Shown here piece after piece: positions 47,178 to 60,464 of a stretch of DNA of 64,000 nucleotides (positions are counted from its first letter, which is position 1; every line of letters begins with the position of its first letter). Origin of the DNA: Gemmatimonadota bacterium. Lineage in GTDB: Bacteria; Gemmatimonadota; Gemmatimonadetes; Gemmatimonadales; GWC2-71-9. Below the pieces are notes generated by a model. It was not told the DNA's origin. It saw only the letters and a list, made by a program, of their open reading frames with translations, and did no database searches. The position numbers and the translations under genes are program-made. The stretch covers positions 310,001 through 374,000 of the forward strand of contig JAZKBR010000004.1 in assembly GCA_040388535.1 (NCBI GenBank), read 5' to 3'.

Positions 47178-48265
47178 TGCCCCCCAGCCGTCACGGGTGG
47201 CAGTCGGTAGCGATAGAGCCCCTTCCCCTCGCTGCCCGTGTACAGGATGGAGTCACCGGCCACGGCGAGGGTGCTGGCATCGCGATCGAGCCGCAGCACT
47301 TCGATCAGCTTGCCGCTCCAGTCGAAGACGTGAACGTGGAGCGCGAGCACGGGAATTCCGCCGCCTGGGGAACCGTCGGTTCGGTGACCGGCGAAGAGCG
47401 CGTACAGGTACTTCGGGGTCGCAGCACAGTCGGCGTAATGGCGCCAGATGTCGCCGCTATGCCACCGGCCGTCGGCACTTCGCCTGAACTCGCCATCGGA
47501 CGGGAACGGGACGGCCGCGTGCCCTACCAGCGTAGCCGTCGTGTCGAGGATATCGATCCGCCCCGCCCCGACGTACAGTGTCGCGAATCGACCCGCTTCA
47601 GGTGAAGCGCAGAGCAGGACGCCGGTGCCCACATTCCGCCGGGCCTCGATGTCGACCGAGTCCGCACCCGGCAGGGCCCCAGCGACTGTCGCGATGCGAG
47701 CGCCAGTGGTGTCGAACAGTGTGTAGCGGTTGGTGTCGAGGTCACCCACGCTCACGAGCCGATTTGCACCAAGCCAAATGCCGATCCAGCTCAAACCGTC
47801 GAAGCGCGCGGCGATGATTCGAGGCTTCGAATCGACGGTATCCGCGTACAGTCGGGTCATCCGACGCACCGAGCCGTCGAACACCCACGGCCCGTGAAGA
47901 TCGCCAGGCCGGACACTCATCATCGAGATCGAGACGAAATCGCCCGGGCCTTCGCCGCTGGCACCGTACGAGCGAAGCAGTGATCCGCGCTTGGTAGCGA
48001 CCACGTGGATGTAGGGGTCCCCCGACCGATCGCTGACCCAGAGCAGGTCACCGATCAGCCTCATCTGACCCGGGCGTCCGATCTTGTCGCTCTCGAGCAG
48101 CGGCGCTCCCGTGAGCACCACCGGATGCAGCGACGCGTCGGAGAACCGCACCAGCCCGGCGCTGTCGGTGACGGTCGCGGGGCCGGCCTCCGGCAACTTG
48201 CAACCCAGGGCAAGGACAATCGAGGTCAGGCCTATGAAGCGGAAAAGGCGGTGGGTGGGCGACAT
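47174..48265 (-). CDS. Beta-propeller lipoprotein
   Basis: A 363-residue protein with a signal peptide ending in the lipobox LALGC (FIGLTSIVLALGCKLPE), so it is a predicted lipoprotein. Repeats resembling six-bladed propellers are seen as GQMRLIGDLLWVSDRSGDP, LGANRLVSVGDLDTNRYTL and VFDWSGKLIEVLRLDRD. It overlaps the next propeller gene downstream in ATGA, so the two are co-translated. Function unknown; binding or sensing at the envelope is likely. Confidence 0.85.
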   Translation of the reverse strand: MSPTHRLFRFIGLTSIVLALGCKLPEAGPATVTDSAGLVRFSDASLHPVVLTGAPLLESDKIGRPGQMRLIGDLLWVSDRSGDPYIHVVATKRGSLLRSYGASGEGPGDFVSISMMSVRPGDLHGPWVFDGSVRRMTRLYADTVDSKPRIIAARFDGLSWIGIWLGANRLVSVGDLDTNRYTLFDTTGARIATVAGALPGADSVDIEARRNVGTGVLLCASPEAGRFATLYVGAGRIDILDTTATLVGHAAVPFPSDGEFRRSADGRWHSGDIWRHYADCAATPKYLYALFAGHRTDGSPGGGIPVLALHVHVFDWSGKLIEVLRLDRDASTLAVAGDSILYTGSEGKGLYRYRLPPVTAGGQ

Positions 48266-48406
48266 CCGGATCCCGGGGGAGGGTTACGACGGCTCGGCGA
48301 AGGCGACTCCCGAACATTACTCCCGGCCGCAATTCCCGCTACCCGTGGCGCGAAGCGCGTTGGGTCGGGCTGCAACGCTCAATGCTGCCCGATCATAGAA
48401 CGCAAC

Positions 48407-49537
48407 TCATTTGGGGATTGTGAATGCTGCCAGGACCGGGAAACCATCACGACTACCAAGGAGATAGAGGACTCGGCCATCGATCGCGAGGTCTCGAATT
48501 CCAATTCCCGTCTTTCCCTGAATGCGAAGGCTGTAACTGTAGCGGAGTGCCGGCATCGAATAGAAATCAATGCATCGCGATGCACAGCTCTTGCCACCGA
48601 ACCATACGTAGGCTGAGGTGCCATCGAATCCGGTGCGAAGGGAAAAAGGGATCGGGATGTCTGATGTATCTCGTATCTGGGCTGGGGGCTTGTACGCGCG
48701 TTGCTCCAGACGTTCCACAAACTTTCCAACGACAGGCGAGCTTTCCGGGTTGAGCGTCGCGATCCCATCCTCCGTTTTCTTCGAGGCCACGCAACCGTAT
48801 TTGTTGGCCGGCACGGAGGCGAGGTCAAGCGCGTGCGCCATCAAATTCGGCGAAGAAGGATCAAACGGGAATGGAAACCGATTCGTTACCCGGGAACCGA
48901 GCCGGACGGTGATTAGCGCACTACTCGGAGGTGCAGGCACGTATAGCAATACATCACCATTCGCGAAGGAGCAGAGCCCAGCGACGAACTGGCCCATCGG
49001 GACTGCCTGCTCTGCGGCGAGCGCCCCGTCAGTCGAAAAGAGATAGAGTCGGTGGGTGTCGTTGTCCGCAACGACGACTCCCTGCGGGTGCCAAGATGCA
49101 AGCGCCGGCGCGCGGAATTCACCGGGTCCGGACCCACGTTTCGAATACCGCCATATTGTCCTACCCGTCCGTGCATCCAGCCCAACTACAGCAGGACCCT
49201 GTGGGTCGGTCAGGAAGATGCGGCCGTTCGAGACGAGCATACGATTGGGGTCCAAAATCGTCGTGTCCGTCTCGCTGCCTCTTATCCAGAGCATGGACTT
49301 GTCGGAGAGTGTCAGATCCCTCACCGTCCGCTGAGCGATCGCGCCTTGTACCCACGCTGCGAGCGCGAGCAACAGCAACAAAAAGCAACTCCGCGTGTCA
49401 GGTAGGAGCGATGGGCGCAGCCGTCGTAGGGGAACCGGGGCGGAAGGGACAACACACCTGGGCGAACGAAGTAAGCGAGACTGGGGTGCGTCGGCTTGGC
49501 GTGGATACGCCACCAGCACCGTCAGGGGAACGGTCAT
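48407..49537 (-). CDS. Third beta-propeller protein with membrane anchor or late signal sequence
   Basis: A 376-residue protein. An unusually long Arg/Pro-rich N-terminus of about 50 residues precedes a hydrophobic segment (FLLLLLALAAWVQGAIAQ). Propeller-like repeats follow (SNGRIFLTDPQGPAVVGLD, HPQGVVVADNDTHRLYLF, LAIDGRVLYLLGSRDG). The ATG at 49537 has GGAG upstream; no other ATG, GTG or TTG start lies just before the hydrophobic segment. It has its own promoter-like boxes at 49586-49614 and is separated from the other two propeller genes by 141 bases. Confidence 0.8.
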   Translation of the reverse strand: MTVPLTVLVAYPRQADAPQSRLLRSPRCVVPSAPVPLRRLRPSLLPDTRSCFLLLLLALAAWVQGAIAQRTVRDLTLSDKSMLWIRGSETDTTILDPNRMLVSNGRIFLTDPQGPAVVGLDARTGRTIWRYSKRGSGPGEFRAPALASWHPQGVVVADNDTHRLYLFSTDGALAAEQAVPMGQFVAGLCSFANGDVLLYVPAPPSSALITVRLGSRVTNRFPFPFDPSSPNLMAHALDLASVPANKYGCVASKKTEDGIATLNPESSPVVGKFVERLEQRAYKPPAQIRDTSDIPIPFSLRTGFDGTSAYVWFGGKSCASRCIDFYSMPALRYSYSLRIQGKTGIGIRDLAIDGRVLYLLGSRDGFPVLAAFTIPK

Positions 49538-49585
49538 CGGTATGGCTCCGGGTTGCGAATCGCGGATTTGAGCCTCAGTGTCCTG

Positions 49586-49614
49586 ATCTTAGCGATGAAC
49601 TCCTCGGGATTCAA
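49586..49614 (-). promoter_or_regulatory. Sigma70-type promoter for the third beta-propeller gene
   Basis: Minus strand TTGAAT (49614-49609), a 17-base spacer and TAAGAT (49591-49586) lie about 49 bases before the ATG at 49537. Spacing is ideal and both boxes match four of six consensus bases. Confidence 0.4.
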
Positions 49615-49660
49615 TCAATTTCGTGCGTGACGGCGCACAATCAGAGGCCCGCGATGCGCC

Positions 49661-49693
49661 AAGGGCGCCAGATCTGAATGACCTGGCGCCCTT
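49661..49693 (-). terminator. Hairpin terminator downstream of secA
   Basis: AAGGGCGCCAG (49661-49671) and CTGGCGCCCTT (49683-49693) form a perfect 11-bp stem with an 11-base loop, 30 bases after the secA stop on the same strand. No long T-run follows. It may end the long sugar-bamD-secA operon. Confidence 0.65.
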
Positions 49694-49722
49694 CGCAATT
49701 GATCTCAGCCAACAGCCTCGCC

Positions 49723-52859
<3,137 letters not shown>

Positions 52860-52863
<4 letters not shown>

Positions 52864-53432
52864 CCTGCTTCGCTCCGATAAAGCTGTAACCCTGAAATAT
52901 AGTCGCCCACCCGCTCGGGGACCCATCCGGTGAGCGAGCGGCCCATGGCCACGCGCGACCGGATTTCGGTCGAGGAGAGCTCCATCACAGGGACCTGCAC
53001 GAGGGCATCGAACCCCTCGGGTGGAGACTCGCCACCACGAGCGAACACGGCCACGGTGGCCAGGGCACGAATGGAATCAGGCTCATGCCAGGCAGCGAAT
53101 CCGCGCGCGGCATCGGCGCCGAGCAGCAAGACAAGTTCCGCGCCAGAAAACTCTGCCAGAATCTCGCGCAGCGTGTCGACGGTGTAGGAGGGGCCCTCGC
53201 GGTCGAGTTCTCTGCCGTCGGCGACAAAGCCTGGCACCGAGGCCACGGCGAGCTCGACCATCCGGAGTCGCGCTTCTGCCGGCGCGCGATGACGTCCGAT
53301 CTTGAAGGGCTGCTGGGCCGCGACCACGAAGCGCACCTGATCGAGGTGCAGCTGTTCGCGGGCGAGTTGCGCGACGATCAGGTGCGCGTGGTGGATCGGA
53401 TCGAACGAGCCGCCGAGGATACCGATCCGCAC
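52860..53432 (-). CDS. nadD: Nicotinate-nucleotide adenylyltransferase
   Basis: A 190-residue enzyme of NAD synthesis joining nicotinate mononucleotide with ATP. The nucleotidyltransferase motif is [12 protein letters not shown] at the N-terminus, and the ISSTEIR-type motif reads [12 protein letters not shown] near the C-terminus. The full family length is present. Its stop overlaps the secA start, and it follows bamD after three bases. Confidence 0.95.
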
Positions 53433-53435
53433 GGG

Positions 53436-54245
53436 CTATTGCCCCGCAGGCTTCTCCGCCGCGGCGGCTGCTGGCAGAGGACAAGTCGCATCAAGGTGCG
53501 GCGACGTGGGGAATCGCTTCCGCATGATCGCACACGTTTCCCGCACATCTTCGGCGTACCCGATCGTCCGGTAGGTCTCGATCAGCTTGGTCATGACTTC
53601 CGGCGCAATGACGGCGCGCGGCCAGGTTGCGAGCAGGTCCTTGAGATAGAGGATCGCGGAATCGTAGGCCTTGAAGCGAAGGTAGAAAAGCGCGGCCTGG
53701 TAGCTCTTCACCGCGAAGCGTTCTTCAAGCCCGGTGATCTGCTCCTGTCCCGTCTTCGCCGCTGGTGACGCAGGATAGCGTGCGATCAGCTCCTGATAAG
53801 TGGCGATCGCGGTCTGGCCATAGGTGGCATCCAGTTCCGGCCGACGCCAGAGCGCCGAGTAGCTGTCACCGGCACGCAGCAGAGCAATCGGCGCCATCGA
53901 ATCGCCAGGGAACTCATCGGAAACCCGGCGGAATTCCCGTACCGCCTGGAGGTTGCTGTGCTCGCCTACCCGCGTCTCGGCGAGATAGAATCGTGCGAGA
54001 ATGGCGCGGTGATCGCCACTCGGCATTTCCAGCTGCATTCGCTCGAAGGCGGTACCGGCCTTCGACCACTTCTTCGCGGCGTACAGCCCCATCGCGCGCG
54101 ACCACATCGAGTCGAGCTGCGCCGGCGTTGCGGAGAGCCGCGAAAGCAGCGGGGTCGCCGTTGTTGACGGCTTCGCCTTCCCCTTCCCACAGGCAGTGGC
54201 GAGGACGAGCACCAGCGGCAGGACGAGGGGCAGCAAGCGACGCAT
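53436..54245 (-). CDS. bamD: Outer-membrane assembly lipoprotein BamD
   Basis: A 269-residue lipoprotein of the BAM complex that helps insert beta-barrels. The signal peptide ends in the lipobox LATAC (RRLLPLVLPLVLVLATACG). TPR-type repeats follow (LYAAKKWSKAGTAFERMQLEMP, ARFYLAETRVGEHSNLQAVREFRRV, LYLKDLLATWPRAVIAPEV). The ATG at 54245 overlaps the previous stop (TGATG) and is used instead of the much earlier ATG at 54485. Confidence 0.9.
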   Translation of the reverse strand: MRRLLPLVLPLVLVLATACGKGKAKPSTTATPLLSRLSATPAQLDSMWSRAMGLYAAKKWSKAGTAFERMQLEMPSGDHRAILARFYLAETRVGEHSNLQAVREFRRVSDEFPGDSMAPIALLRAGDSYSALWRRPELDATYGQTAIATYQELIARYPASPAAKTGQEQITGLEERFAVKSYQAALFYLRFKAYDSAILYLKDLLATWPRAVIAPEVMTKLIETYRTIGYAEDVRETCAIMRKRFPTSPHLDATCPLPAAAAAEKPAGQ

Positions 54246-55153
54246 CAAGGGCGGTCCGGGACGGCAACAGGGTGAACGGTCGAGTCGGCAGACTCCGCAG
54301 TTCGGAGTCGCTGGAGCGCGAGGATCGTAATCGAATCGGGCGCCACGCGCGCGGACGCCACCGTTTGCCACGCCAAAGTGGCAGAAAACGGGTCGCCCTG
54401 GCGGAGCCTGGCATCGCCGAAGCCGATGAGGGCACGACGTCCCACTGCCCCGGCCGGATCCCGCCGAGCCGAACGATCGAGCCACCGCTCGGCGTCGCCG
54501 ACCCGGTCGTCGTTCAGGGCGGAGAGGCCCAAGGTCAGCTCGCAGTCGGCAAGGAGGGTGGTTGCGCTTGCCCGGGCCGAATCGGCCGCCTCGCTGCGGC
54601 GGAGCACGCTTTCGAGCACCGGCACGGCCTCGATGCAGGTCCCCCGCTTGTGCTGCGCGAGACCGAGTGCCAGCAGGACCGAGTCGGCCGCAGACCGCCC
54701 GGAGACCGCAGCCAGGGCCACCGGCAATACCTGAACTGCCTCATCGGCGGGGAGATCCGAAACCAGGGCGAGCCGAAGCGCCATACGACCAAGTGGCCAG
54801 GACGGTGCCAGCTTCCGTAGGCCGAGGACCGCGCGAGCCAGCACGAGCGGTTCGCCGGCGCGCTCGGCACCCTGGGCGGCACGGGCGAGACCGGCCGCCG
54901 CCTCGCCAGCGCGCTCGGGGGCAGTGGTGCCCAGCTCGGTCCAGGCACGCACCGCCTCGAGCCGTTGCCCGGCGAGGAAGGCCGCATCGGCGTACTTGCC
55001 GAGCAGTTGCGGGGAGTTGCCAGCGGCCCGGTAGGACGTCACCGCGTCGAACCAGCGCCCCTCGTGCCAGGCAACATCACCAATGCGTTCCGGGTCGGGG
55101 GTGCGGGAGCCGCAGGCGGCGAGGAGCAGCAGCCCGAGCGACGAGATCTTCAC
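54245..55153 (-). CDS. Helical-repeat lipoprotein upstream of bamD
   Basis: A 302-residue predicted lipoprotein (signal ending [24 protein letters not shown]). The rest is Ala/Leu-rich helical repeats of TPR/Sel1-like character (GRWFDAVTSYRAAGN, GQRLEAVRAWTELGT, KRGTCIEAVPVLESVLRR, VGDAERWLDRSARRDP). It is co-translated with bamD (1-base overlap) and with the preceding TPR gene (ATGA). The position suggests a partner in outer-membrane assembly or glycan export, but there is no specific family match. Confidence 0.78.
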   Translation of the reverse strand: MKISSLGLLLLAACGSRTPDPERIGDVAWHEGRWFDAVTSYRAAGNSPQLLGKYADAAFLAGQRLEAVRAWTELGTTAPERAGEAAAGLARAAQGAERAGEPLVLARAVLGLRKLAPSWPLGRMALRLALVSDLPADEAVQVLPVALAAVSGRSAADSVLLALGLAQHKRGTCIEAVPVLESVLRRSEAADSARASATTLLADCELTLGLSALNDDRVGDAERWLDRSARRDPAGAVGRRALIGFGDARLRQGDPFSATLAWQTVASARVAPDSITILALQRLRTAESADSTVHPVAVPDRP

Positions 55154-55857
55154 TCCGGAATACGCTCCACCATGGCGAGGTAGGCGGCCACCCGTTCGAC
55201 GTCGGGGCGAACGTCCTGTGCCGCCCGCCAGATATCGCGGGCGCCAGCGGTGTCCCCTGCGAGATAGCGCGCCAGTCCGAGCTGCACCCTGGCATCGATC
55301 CAGTCAGGACGATCGCCAAGGATCTTCTCGAGTATCTCGCGCGCCTCAAGCGGATTCCCCACTTCGATCAGGAGTCGCGAGAGCCGGAGCCGGATGTCGA
55401 GGAAGGCTGGACCGAGGTCGACAGCGCGTCGGTATTCGCGAACCGCATCGGCGAGCAGCCCGCCATCGGCGTAGAGCTCGCCGAGATGCGCGTGTTCGTT
55501 GGCAAGCCGGGAGGCGAGGTGCGCCGGGACCCCAGCCACCGGTGGCCCTTCGGACGCAGCCGCTGCGGCGAACGCTGCGGCTGCTTCTTCGTTCCGCCCC
55601 ACCTGATTGAGCACGAGGCCACGATGCAGGTGCGCTTCGACATAGCGCCCATTGAGGGCGAGTGCCGAGTCGAAAGCCTCGAGCGCCTCATCGGGGCGGT
55701 CGAGCAACGACAGGGAGAGCCCCCGGAGGTGGTAGACATCGGCGTAGGCGCGACCGCTTCCCTCGACGTCGTCCAGGCAGAGCAGCGCGCCGTAGTAGTC
55801 GCGGTTCGCGAAACGCGCACGTGCGGTTTCGAGCAGACCGCCGGCGCTGAGCTTCAC
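55150..55857 (-). CDS. TPR-repeat protein
   Basis: A 235-residue soluble protein made almost wholly of TPRs ([93 protein letters not shown]). It has no signal peptide. It overlaps the UDP-xylose synthase stop in ATGA and the next lipoprotein start in ATGA, so it is part of a tightly coupled sugar/envelope operon. It may act as an assembly scaffold. Confidence 0.82.
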   Translation of the reverse strand: MKLSAGGLLETARARFANRDYYGALLCLDDVEGSGRAYADVYHLRGLSLSLLDRPDEALEAFDSALALNGRYVEAHLHRGLVLNQVGRNEEAAAAFAAAAASEGPPVAGVPAHLASRLANEHAHLGELYADGGLLADAVREYRRAVDLGPAFLDIRLRLSRLLIEVGNPLEAREILEKILGDRPDWIDARVQLGLARYLAGDTAGARDIWRAAQDVRPDVERVAAYLAMVERIPE

Positions 55858-56786
55858 CCGACGACCTGGCGGAAGTAGGCGATGGTCTGTTCAAGTCCTT
55901 CGCGAAGCGGCACCTTGGGCTCCCACTGCAGGACGGCGCGCGCCACCGTCAGGTCGGGCTTGCGCACCTTCGGGTCATCCACCGGCAATTCCTTGTGTAC
56001 AATCTGCGACTTCGAACCGGTCAGCGCGAGGACCTGCTCGGCCAGTTCGAGCATCGTGAACTCGCCCGGGTTGCCGATGTTGGTCGGGTCGACCCGATCG
56101 GAGTGGAAGAGCCGGTAGATCCCTTCGACCAGATCGGAGTAGTAGCAGAACGAGCGCGACTGGAGGCCGTCGCCATAGACCGTGAGCGACTCGCCCTTGA
56201 GCGCCTGCACGATGAAGTTCGACACCACCCGACCGTCCTGCGGCCGCATCCGCGGACCGTAGGTGTTGAAGATCCGGACGATCCGGGTCTCGAGACCATG
56301 GTAGGTGTGGTACGCCATCGTGATCGCCTCGGCGAAGCGCTTCGCTTCGTCGTACACCCCGCGAGGTCCGACCGGATTCACGTTCCCCCAGTAGGTCTCC
56401 GGCTGCGGATGCACCAGCGGATCGCCATACACCTCCGACGTCGAGGCGAGGAAGAAGCGCGCCTTCTTGGCCTTGGCGAGTCCCAGGGCGTTGTGGGTGC
56501 CGAGCGAACCGACCTTGAGCGTCTGGATCGGCATCTCGAGGTAATCGATGGGCGAGGCCGGCGAGGCGAAGTGAAGCACGCCATCCACCTGACCATCCAC
56601 GAAGATGTACTGCGACACGTCGTGGCGAACGAAGCGGAAGCGATCGTTGCCCATCAGGTGCGCCAGATTCTCCGGACGCCCGGTGATGAAGTTGTCGACG
56701 CCCACCACTTCGTGGCCGTCGGCCAGAAAACGATCGGTCAGGTGCGACCCGAGGAAGCCGGCGGCTCCGGTAATCACCACGCGCAT
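55854..56786 (-). CDS. UDP-glucuronate decarboxylase (UDP-xylose synthase)
   Basis: A 310-residue extended SDR enzyme. It has the NAD-binding [10 protein letters not shown], the UXS-type [10 protein letters not shown], a YDEAKR active-site YxxxK, the [10 protein letters not shown] Ser/Thr region and [18 protein letters not shown]. It converts UDP-glucuronate to UDP-xylose. The gene just upstream makes UDP-glucuronate, so the pair forms a pathway. Its start overlaps that gene's stop by one base (TAATG). Confidence 0.92.
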   Translation of the reverse strand: MRVVITGAAGFLGSHLTDRFLADGHEVVGVDNFITGRPENLAHLMGNDRFRFVRHDVSQYIFVDGQVDGVLHFASPASPIDYLEMPIQTLKVGSLGTHNALGLAKAKKARFFLASTSEVYGDPLVHPQPETYWGNVNPVGPRGVYDEAKRFAEAITMAYHTYHGLETRIVRIFNTYGPRMRPQDGRVVSNFIVQALKGESLTVYGDGLQSRSFCYYSDLVEGIYRLFHSDRVDPTNIGNPGEFTMLELAEQVLALTGSKSQIVHKELPVDDPKVRKPDLTVARAVLQWEPKVPLREGLEQTIAYFRQVVG

Positions 56787-58090
56787 TACGCGTCCTTCCG
56801 GCCGATGCCGGTGTAGCGGAATCCGAGCCGCGACATTCGCGCAGGCTCGTACAAGTTCCGGCCATCAACAATGACCGGCGTGCGGAGGACCTGCTTGATC
56901 CGCTCAAAGTCCGGATTGCGATAGACGAGCCACTCCGTGACAACTGCCAGCGCATCCGCGCCCGTGAGCGCGTCGTACGGATCGGTCGCAAAGGTCACCC
57001 GATCCTGCCAGAGCGCCCGCGCCACCTCCATCGCCTCCGGGTCATGCGCCCGGACGCTTGCCCCGGCCTCGAGCAGCGCATCGATCAGCGCCACGGCAGG
57101 ACTCTCCCGCATATCGTCGGTGCCGGCCTTGAACGCGAGCCCCCAGACCGCCACCGTGCGACCACTCAGGTCACCGAGCAGGCGTTGCAGCTTCTCGAAC
57201 ATCACCCGCTTCTGGCGCGCGTTCACCGCTTCGACCGCATCGAAGAGCGCTGGCGACATCCCTGCCCCGCGCGCCGTGTGCATCAGCGCCTTGACGTCCT
57301 TCGGGAAGCAGGAACCACCATAGCCCGGGCCCGGGAAGAGAAAGGCGTTTCCGATCCGGGTGTCGCTGCCGATTCCCTTGCGCACGGCAAAGACATCGGC
57401 GCCGACCAGTTCGCAGAGCTCGGCAATCTGATTCATGAACGAAATGCGGGTGGCCAGCATCGCATTCGCCGCGTACTTCGTCACCTCGGCCGACGGGATA
57501 TCCATGAACAGGATCGGCGAACCGGAGCGGACGTAGGGCGAATAGAGCTCCCGGAGCAGTTCTTCAGCACGGGGATCATCGGTGCCCAGCACGACGCGGT
57601 CGGGCTTCATGAAATCGTCGATCGCGGCCCCTTCCTTCAGGAACTCGGGATTCGAGGCCACGGCGAAGTCGCCCGTTGTGGCGGCACGGACCGCGGTGCG
57701 CACCTTCTCGGCTGTCCCCACCGGGACAGTGGATTTGGTGACGACCACCTTGAAGCGGTCGAGATGCTGACCGATCGTGTTGGCGACCGCCAGCACGTGT
57801 TGCAGGTCGGCCGAACCATCTTCGCCAGGTGGGGTTCCGACGGCGATGAAGACCACATCGCCATGCTCCACCGCAGCACCGAGATCGGTGGTAAAGCGCA
57901 GACGACCCTCGGCAGTATTCCGCTCGACGAGGGGCTGCAGCCCCGGTTCGTAGATCGGGAGCACCCCCTCGCGGAGGCGCGCAATCTTGCCGGCGTCCAC
58001 ATCCGCGCACACCACCTCGTTGCCCGTCTCCGCGAAGCAGGCCCCGGCTACGAGTCCGACGTAGCCGGACCCGATCACCGTTACTCGCAT
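56786..58090 (-). CDS. ugd: UDP-glucose 6-dehydrogenase
   Basis: A 434-residue NAD-dependent dehydrogenase that oxidises UDP-glucose to UDP-glucuronate. It has the nucleotide-binding [15 protein letters not shown], the [13 protein letters not shown] region, the [12 protein letters not shown] substrate site, and catalytic Cys in [12 protein letters not shown] at about residue 260. The ATG at 58090 overlaps the preceding stop (TGATG). An in-frame upstream ATG at 58636 lies inside the preceding dehydrogenase gene and is not used. It feeds the UDP-xylose synthase. Confidence 0.95.
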   Translation of the reverse strand: MRVTVIGSGYVGLVAGACFAETGNEVVCADVDAGKIARLREGVLPIYEPGLQPLVERNTAEGRLRFTTDLGAAVEHGDVVFIAVGTPPGEDGSADLQHVLAVANTIGQHLDRFKVVVTKSTVPVGTAEKVRTAVRAATTGDFAVASNPEFLKEGAAIDDFMKPDRVVLGTDDPRAEELLRELYSPYVRSGSPILFMDIPSAEVTKYAANAMLATRISFMNQIAELCELVGADVFAVRKGIGSDTRIGNAFLFPGPGYGGSCFPKDVKALMHTARGAGMSPALFDAVEAVNARQKRVMFEKLQRLLGDLSGRTVAVWGLAFKAGTDDMRESPAVALIDALLEAGASVRAHDPEAMEVARALWQDRVTFATDPYDALTGADALAVVTEWLVYRNPDFERIKQVLRTPVIVDGRNLYEPARMSRLGFRYTGIGRKDA

Positions 58091-59376
58091 CAACCCACCT
58101 TCGCCATGATGTTCCGCGTGTCGACGACGAGCCGGGCGTTCCGCTTGACCAGAGCCCAGTCGATGCTCGCGTGGTCGGTCACGACCAGGACCGCGTCGGC
58201 ATTCTTGACAGCGGCTTCGGTGAGCGGAACCGACTTGTAGTCGTGACCGGCCTCGGAGAAGTGCGGCACATACGGATCGTGATACGACACGTCGGCACCA
58301 TACTGATGCAGCAGCCCGAGAATATCGAGCGCGGGACTCTCGCGGAGATCCTCGATGTCCTTCTTGTATGCGACGCCCATCACGAGCACCTTCGCGCCCT
58401 TGATCGCCTTCGCGTGGTCGTTCAGTTCTTCCATCAGCTTGCGGACCCAGAACAGCGGCATCTCGCTGTTGAGTTCGCCCGCAAGATCGATGAATCGCGT
58501 CTTGTAGTTCAGGCCGCGCATCTTCCACGCGAGATAGTGCGGGTCGATGGGGATGCAATGTCCGCCGAGTCCCGGGCCGGGGAGGAACTTCATGAAGCCG
58601 AAGGGCTTGGTCGCCGCCGCCTCGATGACTTCCCACACATCGACGCCGAGCTTGTCGCAGACAATCGCCATCTCGTTGACGAGCCCGATGTTGACACTGC
58701 GGAAAGTGTTTTCGAGCAGCTTCACGAGCTCGGCCGCCTCCGTGGTACTCACCGGCACCAGCGTGTCGATGGCCGGCGCATACATCGCGCAGGCGACCTT
58801 GTGACAGTCTGGGGTGATGCCCCCAACCACTTTCGGCGTGTTCCGGGTGCCATACTTGGGATTGCCCGGATCGACACGCTCCGGCGAGAAGGCGAGGAAG
58901 AAGTCCTCGCCGACCGTCAACCCCGTGCTCTCCAGCGCCGGCAGCATGATCTCCCGCGTGGTCCCGGGATACGTCGTGCTCTCGAGGATGATGACCTGGC
59001 CCCGGCGCAGCGTCGCCTTGATGGCTTCGGTTGCCGCGACGATGAACGAGACATCAGGGTCCTTGTACTTCGACAGCGGCGTCGGCACGCAGATCGAGAT
59101 TGCATCTGCCTCGCCCAGTCGCAGCGGGTCAGTGGTTGCCTCGAACAGATTCTTCGCACGAAGTTCGGCGACTTCGCTGCTGGCGATGTCCTTGATGTGC
59201 GACTGGCCGGCGTTCAGCCCATCGACCACGCGCTGCGTGATGTCGTAGCCTAGCACCTTGAAGCCGGCGCGGCCGAGTTCGACGGCGAGCGGGAGCCCGA
59301 CGTACCCGAGCCCGACGATTCCGAACGTGATGTCGCGCTTTTCGGCGCGGGCAATGAGGTCCTGGGCAAGCGTCAT
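58090..59376 (-). CDS. UDP-N-acetylglucosamine 6-dehydrogenase (WbpA-type)
   Basis: A 428-residue nucleotide-sugar dehydrogenase. It has [12 protein letters not shown] near the N-terminus, SPERVDPGN, active-site Cys in [12 protein letters not shown], and the late [20 protein letters not shown]. The GGHCIPIDP context is that of enzymes that oxidise UDP-GlcNAc or related sugars rather than UDP-glucose. With the next three genes it matches the Pseudomonas WbpA-WbpB-WbpE-WbpD route to UDP-2,3-diacetamido-2,3-dideoxyglucuronate. It starts six bases after the Gfo/Idh/MocA gene. Confidence 0.9.
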   Translation of the reverse strand: MTLAQDLIARAEKRDITFGIVGLGYVGLPLAVELGRAGFKVLGYDITQRVVDGLNAGQSHIKDIASSEVAELRAKNLFEATTDPLRLGEADAISICVPTPLSKYKDPDVSFIVAATEAIKATLRRGQVIILESTTYPGTTREIMLPALESTGLTVGEDFFLAFSPERVDPGNPKYGTRNTPKVVGGITPDCHKVACAMYAPAIDTLVPVSTTEAAELVKLLENTFRSVNIGLVNEMAIVCDKLGVDVWEVIEAAATKPFGFMKFLPGPGLGGHCIPIDPHYLAWKMRGLNYKTRFIDLAGELNSEMPLFWVRKLMEELNDHAKAIKGAKVLVMGVAYKKDIEDLRESPALDILGLLHQYGADVSYHDPYVPHFSEAGHDYKSVPLTEAAVKNADAVLVVTDHASIDWALVKRNARLVVDTRNIMAKVG

Positions 59377-59381
59377 GGCAG

Positions 59382-60464
59382 TCAGTACTCCAGCGGCAAG
59401 GCGACCCGCCGCCCATCACGGGCAGCGAGGTACGTGGCGATCAGCAATTCGAGCGAATGGAGGCCCTCGCGGCCATCCGTGTCCGGCTGCGCGTTGCCGC
59501 GCAGTACTGCAAAAACGTTTTCGTAATAGCTGCGGTGACCGTGTCCGTAGACCGAGGTCGTGGCGTAGCTCGCATCGGTGACGGCGGCATCATCGGGATG
59601 CTCATCGGCAAACTCCCAATGATCGATCCGGTTCACGGCGACTCCGCCGAGGCGGACGGTACCGTGCTCCCCGAGGATGGTGATCGATCCTTCGAGATTC
59701 TTGGGGTAGGTCAGCATCGTGACGGCCATCGTCCCGAGCGCGCCGTTGCGCCACTTGATCGAGAGCACCCCGGAGTCTTCCACCTCGATGGTGCGCGCGA
59801 GCGTCGCCGTGTACGCCTGGACGCTCTCGACCGGCCCGACGAGCCAGTCGAGCAGGTCGACGTAGTGGCTGGCCTGGTTCATGAAGGCGCCGCCATCGAA
59901 CTCCCAGGTCCCGCGCCACGGTGCGCTGTCGTAGTACGATTGCGGCCGGCTCCAGAAGACGTTGACCGAGACCATGTAGATCCGGCCGAACCGACCCGCT
60001 TCGATCGCGCGCTTGAGCAGCTGTACGGTTGCATTGCGGCGATTCTGCTTCACCACGAAGAGATGACGATCGGCGCGGTCGCAGGCGGCCACCATCGCCT
60101 TGCCATCCGCCCACCGCGTCGCCATCGGTTTCTCGGTGACGACGTGTCGACCCGCGTCGGCACAGGCGATCGCCTGCGCGGCGTGCAGCCCGCTGGGCGT
60201 GGCCAGCACGATCAGGTCCGCGTCGGAGCCGGCCAGCAGGTCGTCCAGACTGCGGAACGCCTTGGCCCCGGTGCGTGCGGCCGCCCGCGACAGGGCATCC
60301 GGATCCGAATCGCAGACGGCAACGACCTCGCACTCACCCGCATGCGCCTCGAAGGCCTCGAAGTGGTTGCCGGCGATCCGCCCGCACCCGACCACGGCCA
60401 CGCGAATGCGCCGCCCGGCAATCGGCGCCGCACCGACCATCCGGGGCCGCGTGTGCAGGCTCAC
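59382..60464 (-). CDS. Gfo/Idh/MocA oxidoreductase, WbpB-like
   Basis: A 360-residue NAD-dependent dehydrogenase with Rossmann GCGRIAGNHFEAF, the EKPM motif (VVTEKPMATRW) and a catalytic-type GGAFMNQASHYVDLLDWL. In WbpA-D type pathways such an enzyme oxidises C3 of UDP-GlcNAc-uronate for the following aminotransferase. The exact substrate is inferred from the cluster. GTG start at 60464, overlapping the aminotransferase stop in GTGA; an ATG at 60440 is possible. Confidence 0.88.
   Translation of the reverse strand: MSLHTRPRMVGAAPIAGRRIRVAVVGCGRIAGNHFEAFEAHAGECEVVAVCDSDPDALSRAAARTGAKAFRSLDDLLAGSDADLIVLATPSGLHAAQAIACADAGRHVVTEKPMATRWADGKAMVAACDRADRHLFVVKQNRRNATVQLLKRAIEAGRFGRIYMVSVNVFWSRPQSYYDSAPWRGTWEFDGGAFMNQASHYVDLLDWLVGPVESVQAYTATLARTIEVEDSGVLSIKWRNGALGTMAVTMLTYPKNLEGSITILGEHGTVRLGGVAVNRIDHWEFADEHPDDAAVTDASYATTSVYGHGHRSYYENVFAVLRGNAQPDTDGREGLHSLELLIATYLAARDGRRVALPLEY

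Noticed and set aside
56786-58636. Extended N-terminus for UDP-glucose dehydrogenase from an ATG at 58636
   Set aside because: The added 180 or so residues are an out-of-frame reading of the preceding dehydrogenase gene; the real start is at 58090.
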